DNA from: Polychytrium aggregatum
Lineage: Eukaryota; Chytridiomycota; Chytridiomycetes; Polychytriales
Reading direction: 5' to 3'
Length of the DNA stretch: 64,000 nt
Assembly (NCBI RefSeq): GCF_025602895.1
Contig: NW_026516243.1
Span: 186,001 to 250,000, forward strand
The notes under the pieces were generated by a model that worked only from the letters and a program-made list of their open reading frames with translations, had not been told where the DNA came from and did no database searches. Shown piece after piece: positions 1 through 12,607 of the stretch. Both the position numbers and the translations under genes were made by a program. Position 1 is the first letter of the stretch; every line of letters begins with the position of its first letter.

Positions 1-739
1 CTTGATGTCGAGAAGTCATGGAACTGTCCAAGGGCCGAATGCACACAGCATCTCAAGCGGCACCCCAGGCAACAGGCAGGATCGAAGCGAGGGGCGCTCA
101 GGGACAACTCTGCCCTGTTTCGCTGCGATCGTGCTGCTCAGAGTTGGTCGCCGTTGATTGGAAATCCACTCTCGCTGAAGCGGATGGACAGCACAGCGCC
201 CACTCGGCAACCCGCGGTTGGTGCCACGAGTGCCTCCGGGACGCGCCAAGCCGTGTGCGACATTGCGCGTGTCGTGCGCCCGGGGCTGATGCGCGCCGAC
301 TGCCCGCGCCGCCCACGGCCCAATCACGAGGCGCCTGGGTCCGGTGGCTGCTGCGGACCCTTGTTGGAGCGGCAAAACGATTCAGCATGAATAGCCCCGT
401 GACCGGTGGCAGCCGCGGTGGGGGGAACGCGGTTGAGACAATGGAGCCACACAGCACAGCACAACAACAGCACAACAACAGCAGCACAACAGCCCACAGG
501 AACAGTCCTGCGCAGCACCCCTTGCCGCCCGTGTCCCGTGGCGACAAGACCTCCTGCCCGGCTTCAAATACGTCCGTTCCTGTCCCTGCGTCCCGCACCG
601 TCGTCGTCTTCCATCCGGGTCTGCCCATCGCCCACTTCCGATCCACGGCGCCGACTGCATCCTCTCCTCTGTCGAGTCGCTGCCGAGTTGCCTCCACTCC
701 AACCACCTCCCATCCTGCCGCTGCACTGTGCGATCCACC
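1..739. other. Upstream region of the PP2C gene
   Basis: No convincing gene is seen here. Long open frames run across it on both strands but have proline, arginine and serine-rich, low-complexity translations typical of GC-rich non-coding DNA. Around 450-505 there is an A/C-rich stretch made of CACAACAACAG-type units. The segment presumably holds the promoter and 5' untranslated region of the phosphatase gene that starts at 740. Confidence 0.5.
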
Positions 740-2442
740 ATGGGCCAGTCGTCCTCCAACTTGCACCCGACCACCTCCAAGGTCTCGACCTCGGGTCAAA
801 ACGCAGACTTCATCTTTGCCGCCTCGGCCATGCAGGGATGGCGAAAGAACATGGAGGACTACAACACCGCCCTGCTCGACATTGGCAACAGCACATCGTA
901 CTTTGGCGTCTACGATGGACACGGCGGGTACAAGGTCGCCAAATATGCCCACGAGCAGCTCCACCGACTCGTCTCTGGCTCGACCATGTTCCGACAAGGC
1001 CAGTTCTCGGCCGCCCTCAAATCGTCCTTTCTCGACTTTGACGAGTGGCTCAAGAATGGTGCGTCCTCTTTATCCATCCGCTTGTGCCTGAGCTCTGCAT
1101 TTCCTCTCGATGGCGTGCATTGCACGCACTCCTCGGTGCCATCGGGTGCCATCGACCTGCTCTTCGTCGTCCAGACGATCGTCTGCAACCTGCGCTGACT
1201 CATCTTGGCTGCACTCCTCTCGATCGGCAAACCACTTGCTTGTCACCGTTTACCCCCCCCCACGGCTTAGCAGAAGGCAAGATGCTTATCCCTGGCGGTC
1301 CCGGAAGCACATCCAACGTCCTGCTCATCACCAAGGACTACCACGCATACTGTGCAAACATTGGTGACTGTCGGGCAGTCCTGTGCCGGAAGGGCGAGGC
1401 CGTAGCGCTGTCGCTCGACCACAAGCCCGGTAGCAAAGGTGAGTCTTTGGATTGCTGCCCAGAGCCAGCCCTGTCATCGACGACACATGCTGACCGGTCG
1501 CCCATCCTATGCGAGCAGGTGAAATCGACCGCATCCACAACGCCGGCGGATATGTCAAGAACGGCCGGGTGAACGGTAGGTGGTCCGCAGAGAGAATACT
1601 CGCATGTGCTCTCGGGCGTGCATCCGATCCCTCCTTCCCTTTTGCCTTGACTTTATCGGCAGCTTCGTTTCCCTGGCTCCAATCACGCTCTCTCCAAGCA
1701 GTATGGCGACGGGGGATCTCGCATCCCGGCCCAGCCGGCCCGCATTCTAACCTTGTGCGCTCTGTCGTCCCTGTGACCCCCGGCCCATTCCGTCGATCCA
1801 GGACGAACGGCCATATCCAGAGCCTTTGGCGACTTTGACTACAAGGTGTACCACGGCGACCTCCACGGCAACCCGGAAGAGTTCATCATCACCGCCAATC
1901 CGGATGTCTGCGACTGCCAACTGACTCTCGACGACGAGTTCATCATCTTGGCTTCGGATGGTGAGTGCCACCTTTCCCTCGCCCGCGGCTGTATCCAACC
2001 CACTCGGCCCCGTGGCCCTGTCTCGTGTCCCGCCCACCGTGGCTCCATGGTCATCGTGACGCACAGGCACAGCCCACTCGGTCTGGGATTGCATGCCCTG
2101 GTCGTCAGTGCCATCAATGCCATCGATGCTCTGGCTCGGCTTGCCAGTACGCTGACGCAGCTGGATCGTCCCCCAATCGCAGGCATTTGGGACGTGGTGT
2201 CCAATGACATGGCTGTCGCCTTCGTCCGCGAGCGGCTTGCCATCCACAACGGCGACTTGGTCAAGGCAGCAGACGACCTTCTGGATCGGTGTCTTTCGCA
2301 AACCAAGGGCCTGGTCGGCAGCGACAACATGACCGTCATTCTGGTCGGCCTGCTCATGGGCCGGACCACGGACGAGTGGCTGTCGCTGGTGACCCCTAAT
2401 CTGCCGCGGATTCAGCTCAGCACAACATCTACCCTGGTCTGA
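740..2442 (+). CDS. PP2C-type Ser/Thr protein phosphatase (Ptc2/Ptc3-like), 5 exons
   Basis: Metal-dependent (Mg/Mn) phosphatase that dephosphorylates Ser/Thr residues, probably in stress or MAPK signalling. Exon 1 carries the hallmark MQGWRKNMED and YFGVYDGHGG motifs, which contain metal-binding Asp and Gly residues. Later exons give YCANIGDCRAVL, ISRAFGDFDYK, DDEFIILASDG, GIWDVVSN and GSDNMTVILV, the conserved PP2C blocks in order. The start at 740 (ccaccATGG context) gives an N-terminal MGQSSS, a likely N-myristoylation site. Introns with GT-AG ends: 1059 to about 1273, 1439-1518, 1576-1802, 1961-2182; phases join cleanly. The C-terminus is short, with no regulatory extension. The family assignment is secure; the exact yeast orthologue (Ptc2, 3 or 4) is inference. 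Confidence 0.93.
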
Positions 2443-3148
2443 GTCCAGCACCACCCGCTGTCGTCGATGCAGGCCTCCTGCCCCGATGTCTTTTGTTCTC
2501 TGCTCGACTGGAATGGACTGTGCTGCCCCTCCGCATCTTCCAGGGATGTCACCATGGTTGCCGGATCACGAGTCGATGTTTTGAATAGGTTCTATCCCCA
2601 GCCAGCCAACCTGGCGTCTCACCACCTGCACCACCTCTTTGGCTTGTCGGCGCTCGCGCCTGATTGCCTCGTTCTCTCAGGGCTGTCATTCGAGACACGC
2701 TGCGGGCCAATGATGCCGCAGGCTGTCCTTTCGGTAGTTCATTTGACCTTCCGGAACTTCGGCCCAGCTTCCCAAAATCGCATAGACCCGCTGCTGCCCT
2801 TTCCGCTCCCCTCGTGTATCGTCCGCCCTGCACCGTCTATTCCACCACCTCATGCTTCTATTTTGTTGTTGCTGCTGTTGTTGTTTTCATCTATATATTT
2901 ATATCCCACACAAAGGTGAACCAGAACATCCTGCGTTTCTCTATCTCACAAAGTGACATGGGGCTTTTAGTGTTTGTCGCTCTCATCGCGGAAGGGAACA
3001 TCCATATCCGTCGCTCCCGAGGATCATCCGTCCCAAGGATGGAGTTGGCGAACCACACTCCATCGCTCATAAAGATTCGCCAGCGAGAGACATGGGCTCC
3101 TCATCAGCCCAAGTTCATTTGGATCCATTCAGGCACAGCTACGGCGGC
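2443..3148. other. Convergent intergenic region
   Basis: Lies between the 3' ends of the PP2C gene (+) and the FAM172/Arb2 gene (-). It holds T-rich and GTTGTTGCTGCTGTTG-like sequence near 2863-2890 and nothing I can support as a gene. Confidence 0.45.
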
Positions 3149-5140
3149 TCACTCCTTGTGTCGCTTCTCAGAACCCGAGCGACTCAACGGCGCCGGGCGC
3201 CTATCGTCATTGTCTGCGTCGTTGTGGTGATCCGACTCATCCGAGGCGACAGCTTCTTGCTTGCGCTTGCCCGTCGAGTCCTTGGCCGCGAAGAACTCAA
3301 ACACCGAGTCGATGGCTGTGACCGTGGTGTATCCATGATCCTCGTGGCCAGCCGAGACGCAGGGACACTGGGCCATGAGCGAGGCCGGGGCAATCGGTGT
3401 GTCGAGCGGTCGTGAGGACCGGACCCAGTTCCGGGCATGCTGCATCGCAAGTCGAGATTAGCATGGCTCGGCAGTGAGCGACACCATCCATCCAGATGCA
3501 CTCTCGGCATTGGAGTCCCATGGGCGAGGTTGACCACTTACGCTTTGGAACCAGCGGCTGAAATCCGGACTGTGCGATTCGAAGGATCGCAGCGAATGCA
3601 CCGAATCAGTAAAGGCAATGGCACTGATTCTTGCTCGGATGTTGTTTGCTGGGTACAAGTTGAGGCAGGATTGAGTCGACATTGAGGCAGTATCCACCGA
3701 ACCAATCGTTTCGAGACGAAGCCAAAGTTTGAGAAGCCATGACATGTCCGACAACGAGTTGATCCGTTAGATCTCATGCCCAAAGCTGGTTCAACTCTCA
3801 TGCGCTGCATCCCGTTTCATGGGCAAGCTGCTGGCGACACTCACCTCCTTGGTGACTCGACACCAGTCTCGCGATGCAGTGGCCTCCAAACGAATGAGCA
3901 ACCACAAAGATCTGAGCAGCCCTTGCACCCTTGATCAGCGAGTCAAAGACATATTCGACGTGCCGTTCGGGGCTCTCGCTGCCCCGGATGGGTCGGCGCT
4001 TGGTGCCGGGCAGTGCTCGGCCGATATTTTCGTTATTGTTGAGAACCATGATCTCGTAGCCTTCGGACTGCCCCTGCCGGACATAGTCAAAAACCGACCC
4101 TTTCTGCGACATCAGCAGCAGGAGGGAATAGCAGCACAAACGCCGTTAGGATAAGCGTCCACGACAGCCAGTCGAAAATGCGACAGGCAGATGTGCATTC
4201 TGATTGCTACCCACATTGATGTTGTCGTTCATGACGATCTTGCGTGCCCACTGACCGACCCGGATGTTGATACCAGGAATCAGAACGAGCAACTTCCCTG
4301 CGGCCGTCAGGGCGTTTGGGCTGATGAGGGAAGGCAATCACCGGCAGAACTCTGTGCATGAGGATGGAGGTTGTGTGCGCATATAGTACGGATGATGGAA
4401 GGAAAGCAGGCGGCTCGCAGGTAGATGATTCCTTTGGACAACATCGATCTGGCCGGATGTGATTTTGCCAAAGCCAGGGCCTCGTCGCATCGCTCTTGCC
4501 CGAGCTTCACTCCATCCCGAGCATATCTCGAACCTCATGAATATCTTGCTGGTTGGCTCGTTTGGGGTCGCATCCACGGGAACGATCTTGCGCAAGAGTC
4601 CAAGGGTCTCCACGAGCTGCTCCTCGATATAGGCCGCAACGGCATCTGGTGGGTAGGCAGGTGGAAGCGATGTTGCTGGATGAGAAACGCTCTCCAGAGT
4701 TCATCCGACCCTCGAGGTGACGAGGCGCCCAAGGGCTATCCTCCTGCTGGATTGGTTTGGATCTGCGTCCAGCGATGACCTCCTAGATACCAGAGCAAGA
4801 GTCAACGCACCGCCAACCGCCTCATAGTGTTCCTGGTTGCGCGCTGGGTTGTTGGAGATGTTGAATTCGAACGGCCGTCCTTTGGGAAGCGAATGGAGTA
4901 TTGGGAACAGATGGAGTGTTGGGAACGGATGGAGTGTTGGGAACGGATGGAGTGTTGGGAACGGATGGAGAATATTGAACAAATTGGCGAAGATCTCTCG
5001 GCGGCGGCTCAACGATCGATGTCCTGAAGGCGGGAAGGAGGGGATTTTGCACCTGTTTTGATATTGCGGAGCTCGCCGGCGTCGTTGAAGTGATAGCCAA
5101 AGCCGCTCAGGGTCCGGGGTGGGCTCGAGGCGTCCGTCAT
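3149..5140 (-). CDS. FAM172/Arb2-domain protein
   Basis: Alpha/beta-hydrolase-like Arb2/FAM172 family; relatives include animal FAM172A and the fission-yeast Argonaute-chaperone subunit Arb2, with nuclear RNA-related roles. The start at 5140 gives MTDASSPPRTLSGFGYHFND followed by AGELRNIKT, the family's N-terminal block. Further exons give GRPFEFNISN, RKIVPVDATPNEPTS, LVLIPGINIRVGQWARKIV, SEGYEIMVLNNNEN, the nucleophile-elbow-like VVAHSFGG (near 3870), AIAFTDSVHS, and NWVRSSRPLDTPI with CVSAGHEDHGYTT. The protein ends in a basic, acidic-mixed tail (KRKQE to SEKRHKE). At least six introns separate these blocks; their precise ends were not all worked out. One intron holds the 18-bp minisatellite at 4896-4975. 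Whether it acts in small-RNA silencing here is not shown by the sequence. Confidence 0.85.
4896..4975. repeat. 18-bp minisatellite in FAM172/Arb2 intron
   Basis: About four copies of the unit GGAACGGATGGAGTGTTG, slightly diverged at the edges, lying inside an intron of the FAM172/Arb2 gene. Confidence 0.85.
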
Positions 5141-5830
5141 TGGTCCGAGAGTCGCTGGGACGAGAGCGGGGAGGAGCAAGTTCAGGGAAGCGTGCGATGG
5201 GGCAGGAGAACAGCGGCAACCCCGAGATCGGAGCCAGCTGCGAATCGGATCGCGGCTCCATCGGGATGTGAGGAGTATAGGGTATGCCAGCCACCATGCC
5301 GTTTTTCAGAGACCTCGGTTCTGCCAGTGGACTTGGTGGGTTTGGACATCAGCATTTCGACCGATTGGAGGATATCGACTGGTTGAAGGATATCGGTGAT
5401 TCGAGGGGCGGAACTATCCAAAGGATATCGACACACTCGAGCAGCTCGAGGTACAAGGCCATGATGCTGTCTGTGCATCGGCCATTCAGCTCACCATGTT
5501 GTTGGCTGCTGGCTGCTGGTCGTTGATGGATGTGCTCGCTGGTTCCGGGTCTGGCTCTGGACTGGCCGGGATGCTGTGCCCTTGCATCGAGGCATGTTTT
5601 CAGGAACGGCCATGCTCGGCCGGAGAGTGGCTGCCAGCATCGCCAATGGGTTATGGCCGACCTGGCTCTCGCTTTCATCCACCACCTGCTCCCACCAAGG
5701 TATATCCCACCAAGGTATATCCCACCAAAGTATATCCGGGCAGCATCATCGATCCCCTTGCTGGCCCAACTTGACGTTTCCCAACAAAGCCGTCCCTCGC
5801 ACATCGCGCGGGAATCGCCCCTGGTCCCCG
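5141..5830. other. Intergenic region with a 15-bp triplication
   Basis: No supportable gene. At about 5694-5735 the 15-bp unit CCACCAAGGTATATC occurs three times in tandem, the last copy with one change. The region is the 5' flank of the FAM172/Arb2 gene. Confidence 0.5.
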
Positions 5831-5839
5831 CCGACCAGG

Positions 5840-6290
5840 GGAGCCTCGAGTCCTGCGTTTATCTTGGCTGGTTCTGTCCCTTCCTGTTGCTCGCTATCCT
5901 TGCTTGTCTCTCAGCCTCCCTGGCCTCGCCGACACCGATCCGCACTCCAATCCTGCAGCATACAGCTCGCCTAGTACAACCAAGTGATCGATATCTGGAA
6001 GCAGCTCGGCCTCCCCAACAACCCTCTCATCGATGCCATCAACCAGGACGGCAGCAACACGATCCCTCCCTTCTTGGGTGGCATATCTCCATGACGGTTG
6101 CATCAGTCACGACTAAATCAATGCTGCAAGTACCCTCCTCGACAGTGGAGCCCTTGCTGTCGCCACCGATATCGGCCAGTCTACCGAGTCAGGTCGTCCA
6201 GAGGTTCTTGACATCCTCGAGGGACTGGACGAATCGCCTTGACCGACTTGGCCAGCATCGGCGGGTTTGTGTCTTCGCTAGTGCTGACTG
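5840..6290 (+). pseudogene. Possible relic of a small secreted protein gene
   Basis: Three short plus-strand segments look protein-like but lie in different frames. First is a hydrophobic signal-peptide-like stretch (CPFLLLAILACLSASLASP, about 5876-5935). Second is an acidic segment reading WKQLGLPNNPLIDAINQDGS (about 5995-6055). Third is STLLDSGALAVATDIGQSTE, running on to ILEGLDESP and a stop (about 6125-6225). They could be exons of a small secreted protein or a decayed gene. I recognise no family and cannot define a complete reading frame. Confidence 0.25.
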
Positions 6291-6880
6291 AACCAGATTC
6301 AATGCCTTCATACACTCCCGATCGGCCATCCATCACGACGATAATCGGCTCGGGTCATACAGCACGATTTCAATTGGCGTTTCTGACAGACTCCCTTGAA
6401 GTCGCTTGAATTGATGTACCAGAGTTGCAGACATGCTTGTCAAGCGAGTCGATGGCTGGGTCGGTGCGAGAATTGGAGCGAGCAGCAGGTGGTAAGATCT
6501 GCAAGCAGACCAAGTTAGCCGGTATCAAGACTGAACTATGGCATCGCGAGCAACCAATTCGCCAGTCGACAAGAGACACCTCGCAAAGTACTGAAGCCGC
6601 AGGATGCCCGCACAGCCAAGTGTTTCGTGTTCCATCATATACCATGCTACCATCCGGCGGATTGCAGATCTGAGTCCGAGCCAGACCGAGATGCCACCCA
6701 TCGCTGGAGCCGTGATCCGGTTAAGCACGATCTCTATCGAATCACGATCAGGTGCATTTATCGATGTATTCTGCGATTTGACTCGCTCGTGGTGATCGTT
6801 TCACTGTCCGACAGCCATCGCAGATGTCCCATTGGTGACAGTGAACATCGTCAGCTCAGCATCTCCCAAGGAGTGCCATT

Positions 6881-8900
6881 CTACTGGATAGACATTTGCG
6901 AGTCGATGGTGGGTGGGACCCATTCCAAGTCTTCAGCCTGCATCTCCGACTCGGCGCTCTGCCAATATTTCGACTCGATGCAAACCAAGATTTCCTCAAG
7001 CTTCTCTGCTTCTACGCTGTTGGATTGATCGCCTTCGAGCATCATTCTCACTGAGTCGTAGCGAGCCTTCATAACATCTAATATCTCCAGCTTCTGCTCG
7101 TCCACGACTTCGTGATTGTATGCTTGCAGCTTGATCTCTTCAAAGTCGGCGTTGTCCAAGAATGTCTCGTTTCTGATCACCACGGAGTGCTTGCGGATAT
7201 AGACACTGCAGGCCGCCACTTCTTTGATCACTTCGGTCTCAGAGGCAGTGAGTCGAGTTAAATCTTCCCGGAGTCGCCTCAACTCCTCAGCTGCCGAGAG
7301 CAATTGATATGTTATCCCACCAATAATGACCTGTCCGATTGTCGTGGTCTTTGGTTTCTTGACATCAACAACAAATTTGACAGTTTCGCGATAAGAACTC
7401 GGGTGTCCACAACTCGGATGGGCTCCATCAGAGAACTGGGAATTATTGACATTTTCAAGAAATGCTTTGGTGGGTTGGCTAATTCGATGACGAATACCAT
7501 TGACTTGAACTTCAGTGATACAATCAGGATGGGCGCAGATCTCTGTCCCGTTTGGGTAGTAGCTCGGCACATAGATATCTCGGCTTGTGTCAGCAATTTT
7601 TGCACCCTTCTTGCTTATCTGTTGAATCTTGATGTCGAGCTGGTCGATTTCCGCTTGCAACTCAGCCTTCATTCGGTGAAACTCAAGGAGCTTTGGTGTC
7701 AGCTGTTGAAGGCACGAACGCAGCTTTCTCATCCTGGCAGTCGGTCGAAGATCGTGCGGTTTCATATCTTGGACCCGCTTCATGAGTTGACGGACGGCCA
7801 CCGATGACTTTCTCCATGAATATTGCAACAATTGGATGTTTTCATCAGTTTCGATCATCTGACGCTCGGCCAGAAGGTATCGATAGCTCTCGTTGTCAAC
7901 CAAGAATGAATTGTGGTCATCGATTGGTATCTTGACACCAGACTGTGTCTCGATCTGCGCAAACAGACTCTGCAGAGCCGTCTTGGTCTCGCCCATCTGG
8001 AAGAACGTCGAGCGTGCCTTGGTGAAGACAAAGACGAGGTTTTCAACCACCTCTCGGTCAAAGTACTGCAGGAGCTCCAAGACGCAGAATCTCAGCCAAA
8101 CCGTCAACTTGCGCTGGGAGGCCGGAACTATCATGACGATTCCGTGGATTTCGCCGATGCGGGTGATATGATCAACAATGTTGGTCATGTTCTTCTTGTC
8201 CTGGGCGATTCCTCTCGTGTCGCCCATGCCTGGGGTGTCGATCACCCGTATCTTGACCCGATGTTCATCGTCATTCTCAAAGTCGAAAAGATACGACTGA
8301 GGGAACTGGGTCGTGGACTGACCCTCGACATACTTTTCGTTGTCGCTGATGTCTGTGGTGACGTACAGAGCGATGGACAGTGAAGAGCAAGTGTCAGCAT
8401 TTATCCAGTTCATGGTGTGTGGTGACCAGCCATACATTGAGCCCTGATCAACGCCGACGGGATCAACGTCTGTTCCAGATAAGATTGCATAAGCAGAGTT
8501 CCTGACAGGCCCGCTTCTGTGGGACTCTGTCAATGACAACACAGATGTAGATTGCGACACTCGCTTGTTTGATGGGCTTACTCTGTGCTGGGCTGCTCAA
8601 ATGCAGGGTCGTGGATTTAACATCAACAACTTCGAAGGTATCCGGATCGACGAGTGAAAATTGAGCAGGAACAAGGTTGACGGGTCCCCCTGATGCAGAG
8701 GCTTGCTCCAGGCTCTCGTAGGTCAGATAGTTGGCGATGGCGTTGATGAGCGTCGACTTGCCCACACCAGTCTCGCCCAAGACCAGGATGGTGATGGGTT
8801 TGTTTGAGTCTGGAGGCGATTGGGTCTGCTCTGAGCGACCTGACGAGTAGAGTCGGGCATCATCCAGGAATGTTGCAGAGTAAGCATCGGGTGCGAGCAC
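6881..8900 (-). CDS. P-loop GTPase of an expanded fungal family, copy A
   Basis: Two exons (8582-8900 and 6881-8352) flank a 229-bp GT-AG intron and encode about 596 residues. Visible motifs are the Walker A/G1 motif GETGVGKST followed by LINAIANYLTYESLE, the G3 motif DTPGMGDTRG, and a G4-like FVFTKAR that lacks the usual aspartate. A long helical region follows, with a Cys/His segment (TEICAHPDCITEV, later HPSCGHP). The function is unknown; it resembles AIG1/septin-like GTPases that are multicopy in many fungi. The first in-frame codon at the upstream edge is not ATG, so the true start may lie in another 5' exon. It is divergently paired with its paralog at 9770. Likely cytosolic; no signal peptide or membrane segment is seen. 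Confidence 0.8.
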
Positions 8901-9769
8901 TCACGGATCTAACGGAATGAGTCGGCACTGGGGAAAGGGGGCGTGCTCAACTCTGGAAATCAAGCTGCAGTCGCCCTCACTGCATCTGCTGGCAGCACTT
9001 ACCCGTGATGTCTTGGTCTTCTCTGCTTGGCATATTGGTAGTCATGCCGAAGAATGCGATGGCTGGCTCTGGCTGAGGAGGGGAGCGAGTTGGAGTTGGT
9101 ATATCTACGGTGTCTCGCCCACTGCCCCAGAATCTTGCCCTCCACGTATCGGAGGGGCTGATTGTCCGTCCCTGGCTATGCTACCGTATGCGATCTGGAC
9201 AAGCGGCATGCTTCGTCGGGAAGGGTATCAGCCAAGGGGGTCCTGCACGAACAGGGCGCAACCCATAATATTGCGCCACCGGATCGGCGCCAGGGATCCC
9301 GAAAACCTTGGCCGAGCCTTAGTTTGGGATGGCCGTCGCGATTGTAACATCACATGGCATCTGGCTGGCTCCTCATTTGGAAACCATAGGCCACGTGTTG
9401 GCGAGAAAATGGGGTTGTGCTCCCAGCGTGCTTTGGTTTGGGGCTGCGGGTGGTCATGCTGGCTTGCTGCCAGATACCCATCTGTCAGCCACCGGCTGCA
9501 CGCAGTCGTGGGTATCCAAGAAAATACTCTCCCCCAAGCTCGCCAGTCGGTGACGCCATATCCAGAGGGGAATATCCAATTGGGTCCCTGATACCATTTC
9601 AATTCCGGTTGGTCCCGGAGGGAGACTGCAGCGGTGACGTCGGTCCTTTGGGCCCCTGATAAATAAGATGCGATCCCAGTGTCCCCCAGAGCCATCCCAA
9701 GCACCTTACTGGCACATCCAGGTTGATACGTGACCCTTGTCGCCTGTTGACTCAACCTCGATCTCGAGA
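8901..9769. other. Bidirectional promoter region between GTPase paralogs
   Basis: About 870 bp between the divergently transcribed GTPase genes. No coding segment is supported. It presumably contains both promoters. I saw no long inverted repeat that would mark the duplication boundary. Confidence 0.5.
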
Positions 9770-11840
9770 ATGTCATATACCTCCTCCGCCGGGAAGCCGA
9801 CTGGCGCCAGCAAAGTCATCAACATCCTACTCCTGGGCGAGACTGGTGTGGGCAAGTCGACATTCATCAACGCCATCGCCAACTATCTGACCTATGAGAC
9901 CCTCAATTTGGCTGCAAGTGGCAACAACGTGATTTCTCTCATACCAACCAAGTTCTGGCAAGACAAAGGCGTTGACGAATGGGTCGAGATCACTGAGAAA
10001 CGCTTGAATGTCGAAGATGAAAACCGAGGTAAGTATCGAGAGAATCATCACCAAAAGTCACATCCACTGATATTCGGAGAGGAAACTGGCGCTGTCACAG
10101 CCTCAGCCTCCCTCAGGTTGATTTCTAACGTCGCGGTGTCATGGTCCGATTGTTGATGAAGCACGAGAGAACGAGGGTTTGAAACTAGGTCAATCTTCAA
10201 CACGCAGCGCCTGCACCTATCGCTTCATCCACGATAATGGCGATCAATCTGTCGAAATCCGCATCATCGACACTCCAGGCATGGGCGACACTCGAGGCTT
10301 TTCTCAGGACAAGCAGAATGTCGACCACACCATCAATTACATTGCAAACTATCCCGAGATCCATGCGGTGCTGATCCTCCTCAGGTCCGATAGTGTCAAA
10401 TTGAACACTTGGTTCCGCTACTGCATCCAGGAGCTCATCGGCAACCTTCACCGTGACTGTTTGAAAAATATGTACTTCATCTTCACGCACTCCAAACTCA
10501 CCAATGGCAAGCTTGGCGAAGGTTTCCTCACGTTGAAATCATATTTAAAAGAACTGGAGCAGCAAGATTCGGTGGAGATTCCAATGAGCCGCTCAAATAC
10601 TTTCGTAATCGATAACGAATCGTATCGATATCTGCTGGCAAAGGGAGATATTGTCTATGAAGATAGATATCGGAAGGGAATCGAGGAGTCTTGGAAGCTC
10701 GCTAGATCAACTGTATACAAGCTATTGGAACAAATATCGAACAAAACAACCCACGAAACAAAGCTGACTGTGATACTCTACAATTGTCGCCAGCTTGTGA
10801 ACCGTAACTATAAAGTCTGGCTGCAGGCGCTGGCAAATGTCAGCGGAAATCTTCAAGGTATGGAGAAGGTTGCGGAGCAGATGAGCAAAGGAAAGATCGG
10901 CAACATGGACAAAATCCTCGAGTACACCATCTACACTCCGGTCAAGAGGGAGACTTGCGAGCGACCCCAGCTTGTCTGCACTGTTGCAGGTTGTTACAGG
11001 TACATCATCAATGAAGATGGGACAACATCAATCCGGTACAAGACGGATTGCCACAACCATTTGATGAAGCTTATCAAGAAAAAGGCGGACGCTCAAGCCA
11101 GTCAACAGTCTCAGGATGCGGGAAATGCAACCCAGCCAGAGCCGAGCTCCAGAGCTGGAGCCCAAGTGCACAGCCCATCGGCCGAGCCATCGTTGGATGA
11201 ACTCCTTCCTGGCGAGCTACCATCGAGCTTGATTTTCTGGTACCCATCAATGAACAGTTGGGGATATTGCAAGGAATGCGGTCATTGGTTCATGTGGCAC
11301 CAAAAATGCACAGTAAACTACACGTACGTGCAGAAGTGCGTGTTCAATGATGAACAAATGAAGCTGATCAAGAGCGAACAAAACAGTACAAAGCGAATCG
11401 ATCTCATCAAGAAATCGTTTGCCAAGTCCAAAGACGATCTTTCGTCTGAAGCTGCTCACATCCGTCAATTGCTAGCCAAGATCGCGGTGACAATCGAGAA
11501 AGGCGGTATCATTTCGTATAACGATGCGTTTCTCAAATACATGGACGAGCTGATTACCTCGCAAGAGGGCTCTTTGATTCCCAGCAGTGTTGCTGGGGAA
11601 ACAACACCCGAGGACAATCGAACATATCTTCTGCGGCAGAAGACCGAGTACGAAGAACAACGAAAGCTACTCTTGGAGATGAAGCAGGCTGTGGCCACAA
11701 CAATCGAAAGTATTGAAGAGCTGATCAATCTCATTGACGAGCTGTCGCAGCTTCGATATATTGGCGACTATATCTCGGAACACACTATCAAGCTCGACAT
11801 CAAGCCACCAACCTTCGAGACGACTCTGCATTACAGATAA
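9770..11840 (+). CDS. P-loop GTPase of an expanded fungal family, copy B
   Basis: Exon 1 is 9770-10028 and exon 2 is 10162-11840, with a 133-bp intron (GTAAGT...AAG) and a phase-1 junction that keeps frame, giving 645 residues. It starts MSYTSSAGKPTGA and then carries GETGVGKSTFINAIANYLTY (G1), DTPGMGDTRGFSQD (G3) and FIFTHSKLT (G4-like, again without Asp). A Cys/His-rich part follows: TCERPQLVCTVAGC, YCKECGHWFMWHQKC and NYTYVQKC, which looks like a zinc-binding module. Long C-terminal helices follow. Same architecture as copy A, so the pair arose by inverted duplication followed by clear divergence. Biochemical role unknown. Confidence 0.85.
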
Positions 11841-12607
11841 ACGACACGGCTTACTTCAAGGCGGAATCTTTTGTCAGATCGGCGTGTGAAGCCTGGAGCA
11901 CCGATACTAAGCCAGCAATCACCCGCTCGACTTGGATCATCCGATAGTGTCGATATATTGGCCATTAATGATGTGACCAGACGGTGTCCAGGGGGCATGG
12001 GCAATGAAGCTGTCATCCAGGCAAACAAAGCCATTAAATGATCGAGCTGAAATCGATCAGTATACCACCGTCATCTGGTTCGATGTCGGGCACGGGATCA
12101 GGATTAGGGGCGGGTATCAGGTTCGGAGTCAGAGGTATTGTCAGAGTCGGAAAAACGAATGGACATTGTAAATCGGTAGATCAGAGGGAGGAAGTGTGAA
12201 AGTGAGAGGGAGAGACATGTGAAGTCCTGCGACAGACAGAAGGCAACCCTGTCAGGGTGGTCGAATGAAGAGGACACAATTGGGCCATTGGAATTGGACA
12301 GAGATCGAGTGGGGAATATGACGATCCCTGGACACGAGTGGATTGGGCGAAAGGAACTATCAGACTATACTGTCAATGCACTTGACACCGCGGTGATGGC
12401 CCACACAATGAATCGATCAGTGTTAATGGTACAGCACTGTTTGTATATTGGACGTATTGGATGTCTTGAATGTATTGAATGTCAAGTACAACACCACTCG
12501 GCGATTGCGGCCTTATTGGAGCCACCTTGCAAGCTTGGACGCTCGGGTTGCATGTTTAGAGGTGCGACCCTACCCTTGGGATGTATCAATCGGGAGGAGC
12601 TCGGGGA
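11841..12607. other. Intergenic region, no gene seen
   Basis: Between the convergent 3' ends of GTPase copy B (+) and the Sel1 gene (-). Short, AT-richer sequence; near 12445-12480 there is a locally repetitive TATTGGATGT-type stretch. No coding, RNA or repeat element is supported. Confidence 0.45.

Noticed and set aside
18-1091. Long plus-strand open frame overlapping the PP2C start
   Set aside because: Translation is Arg/Pro/Ser-rich without domains, and it is out of frame with the clear PP2C exons.
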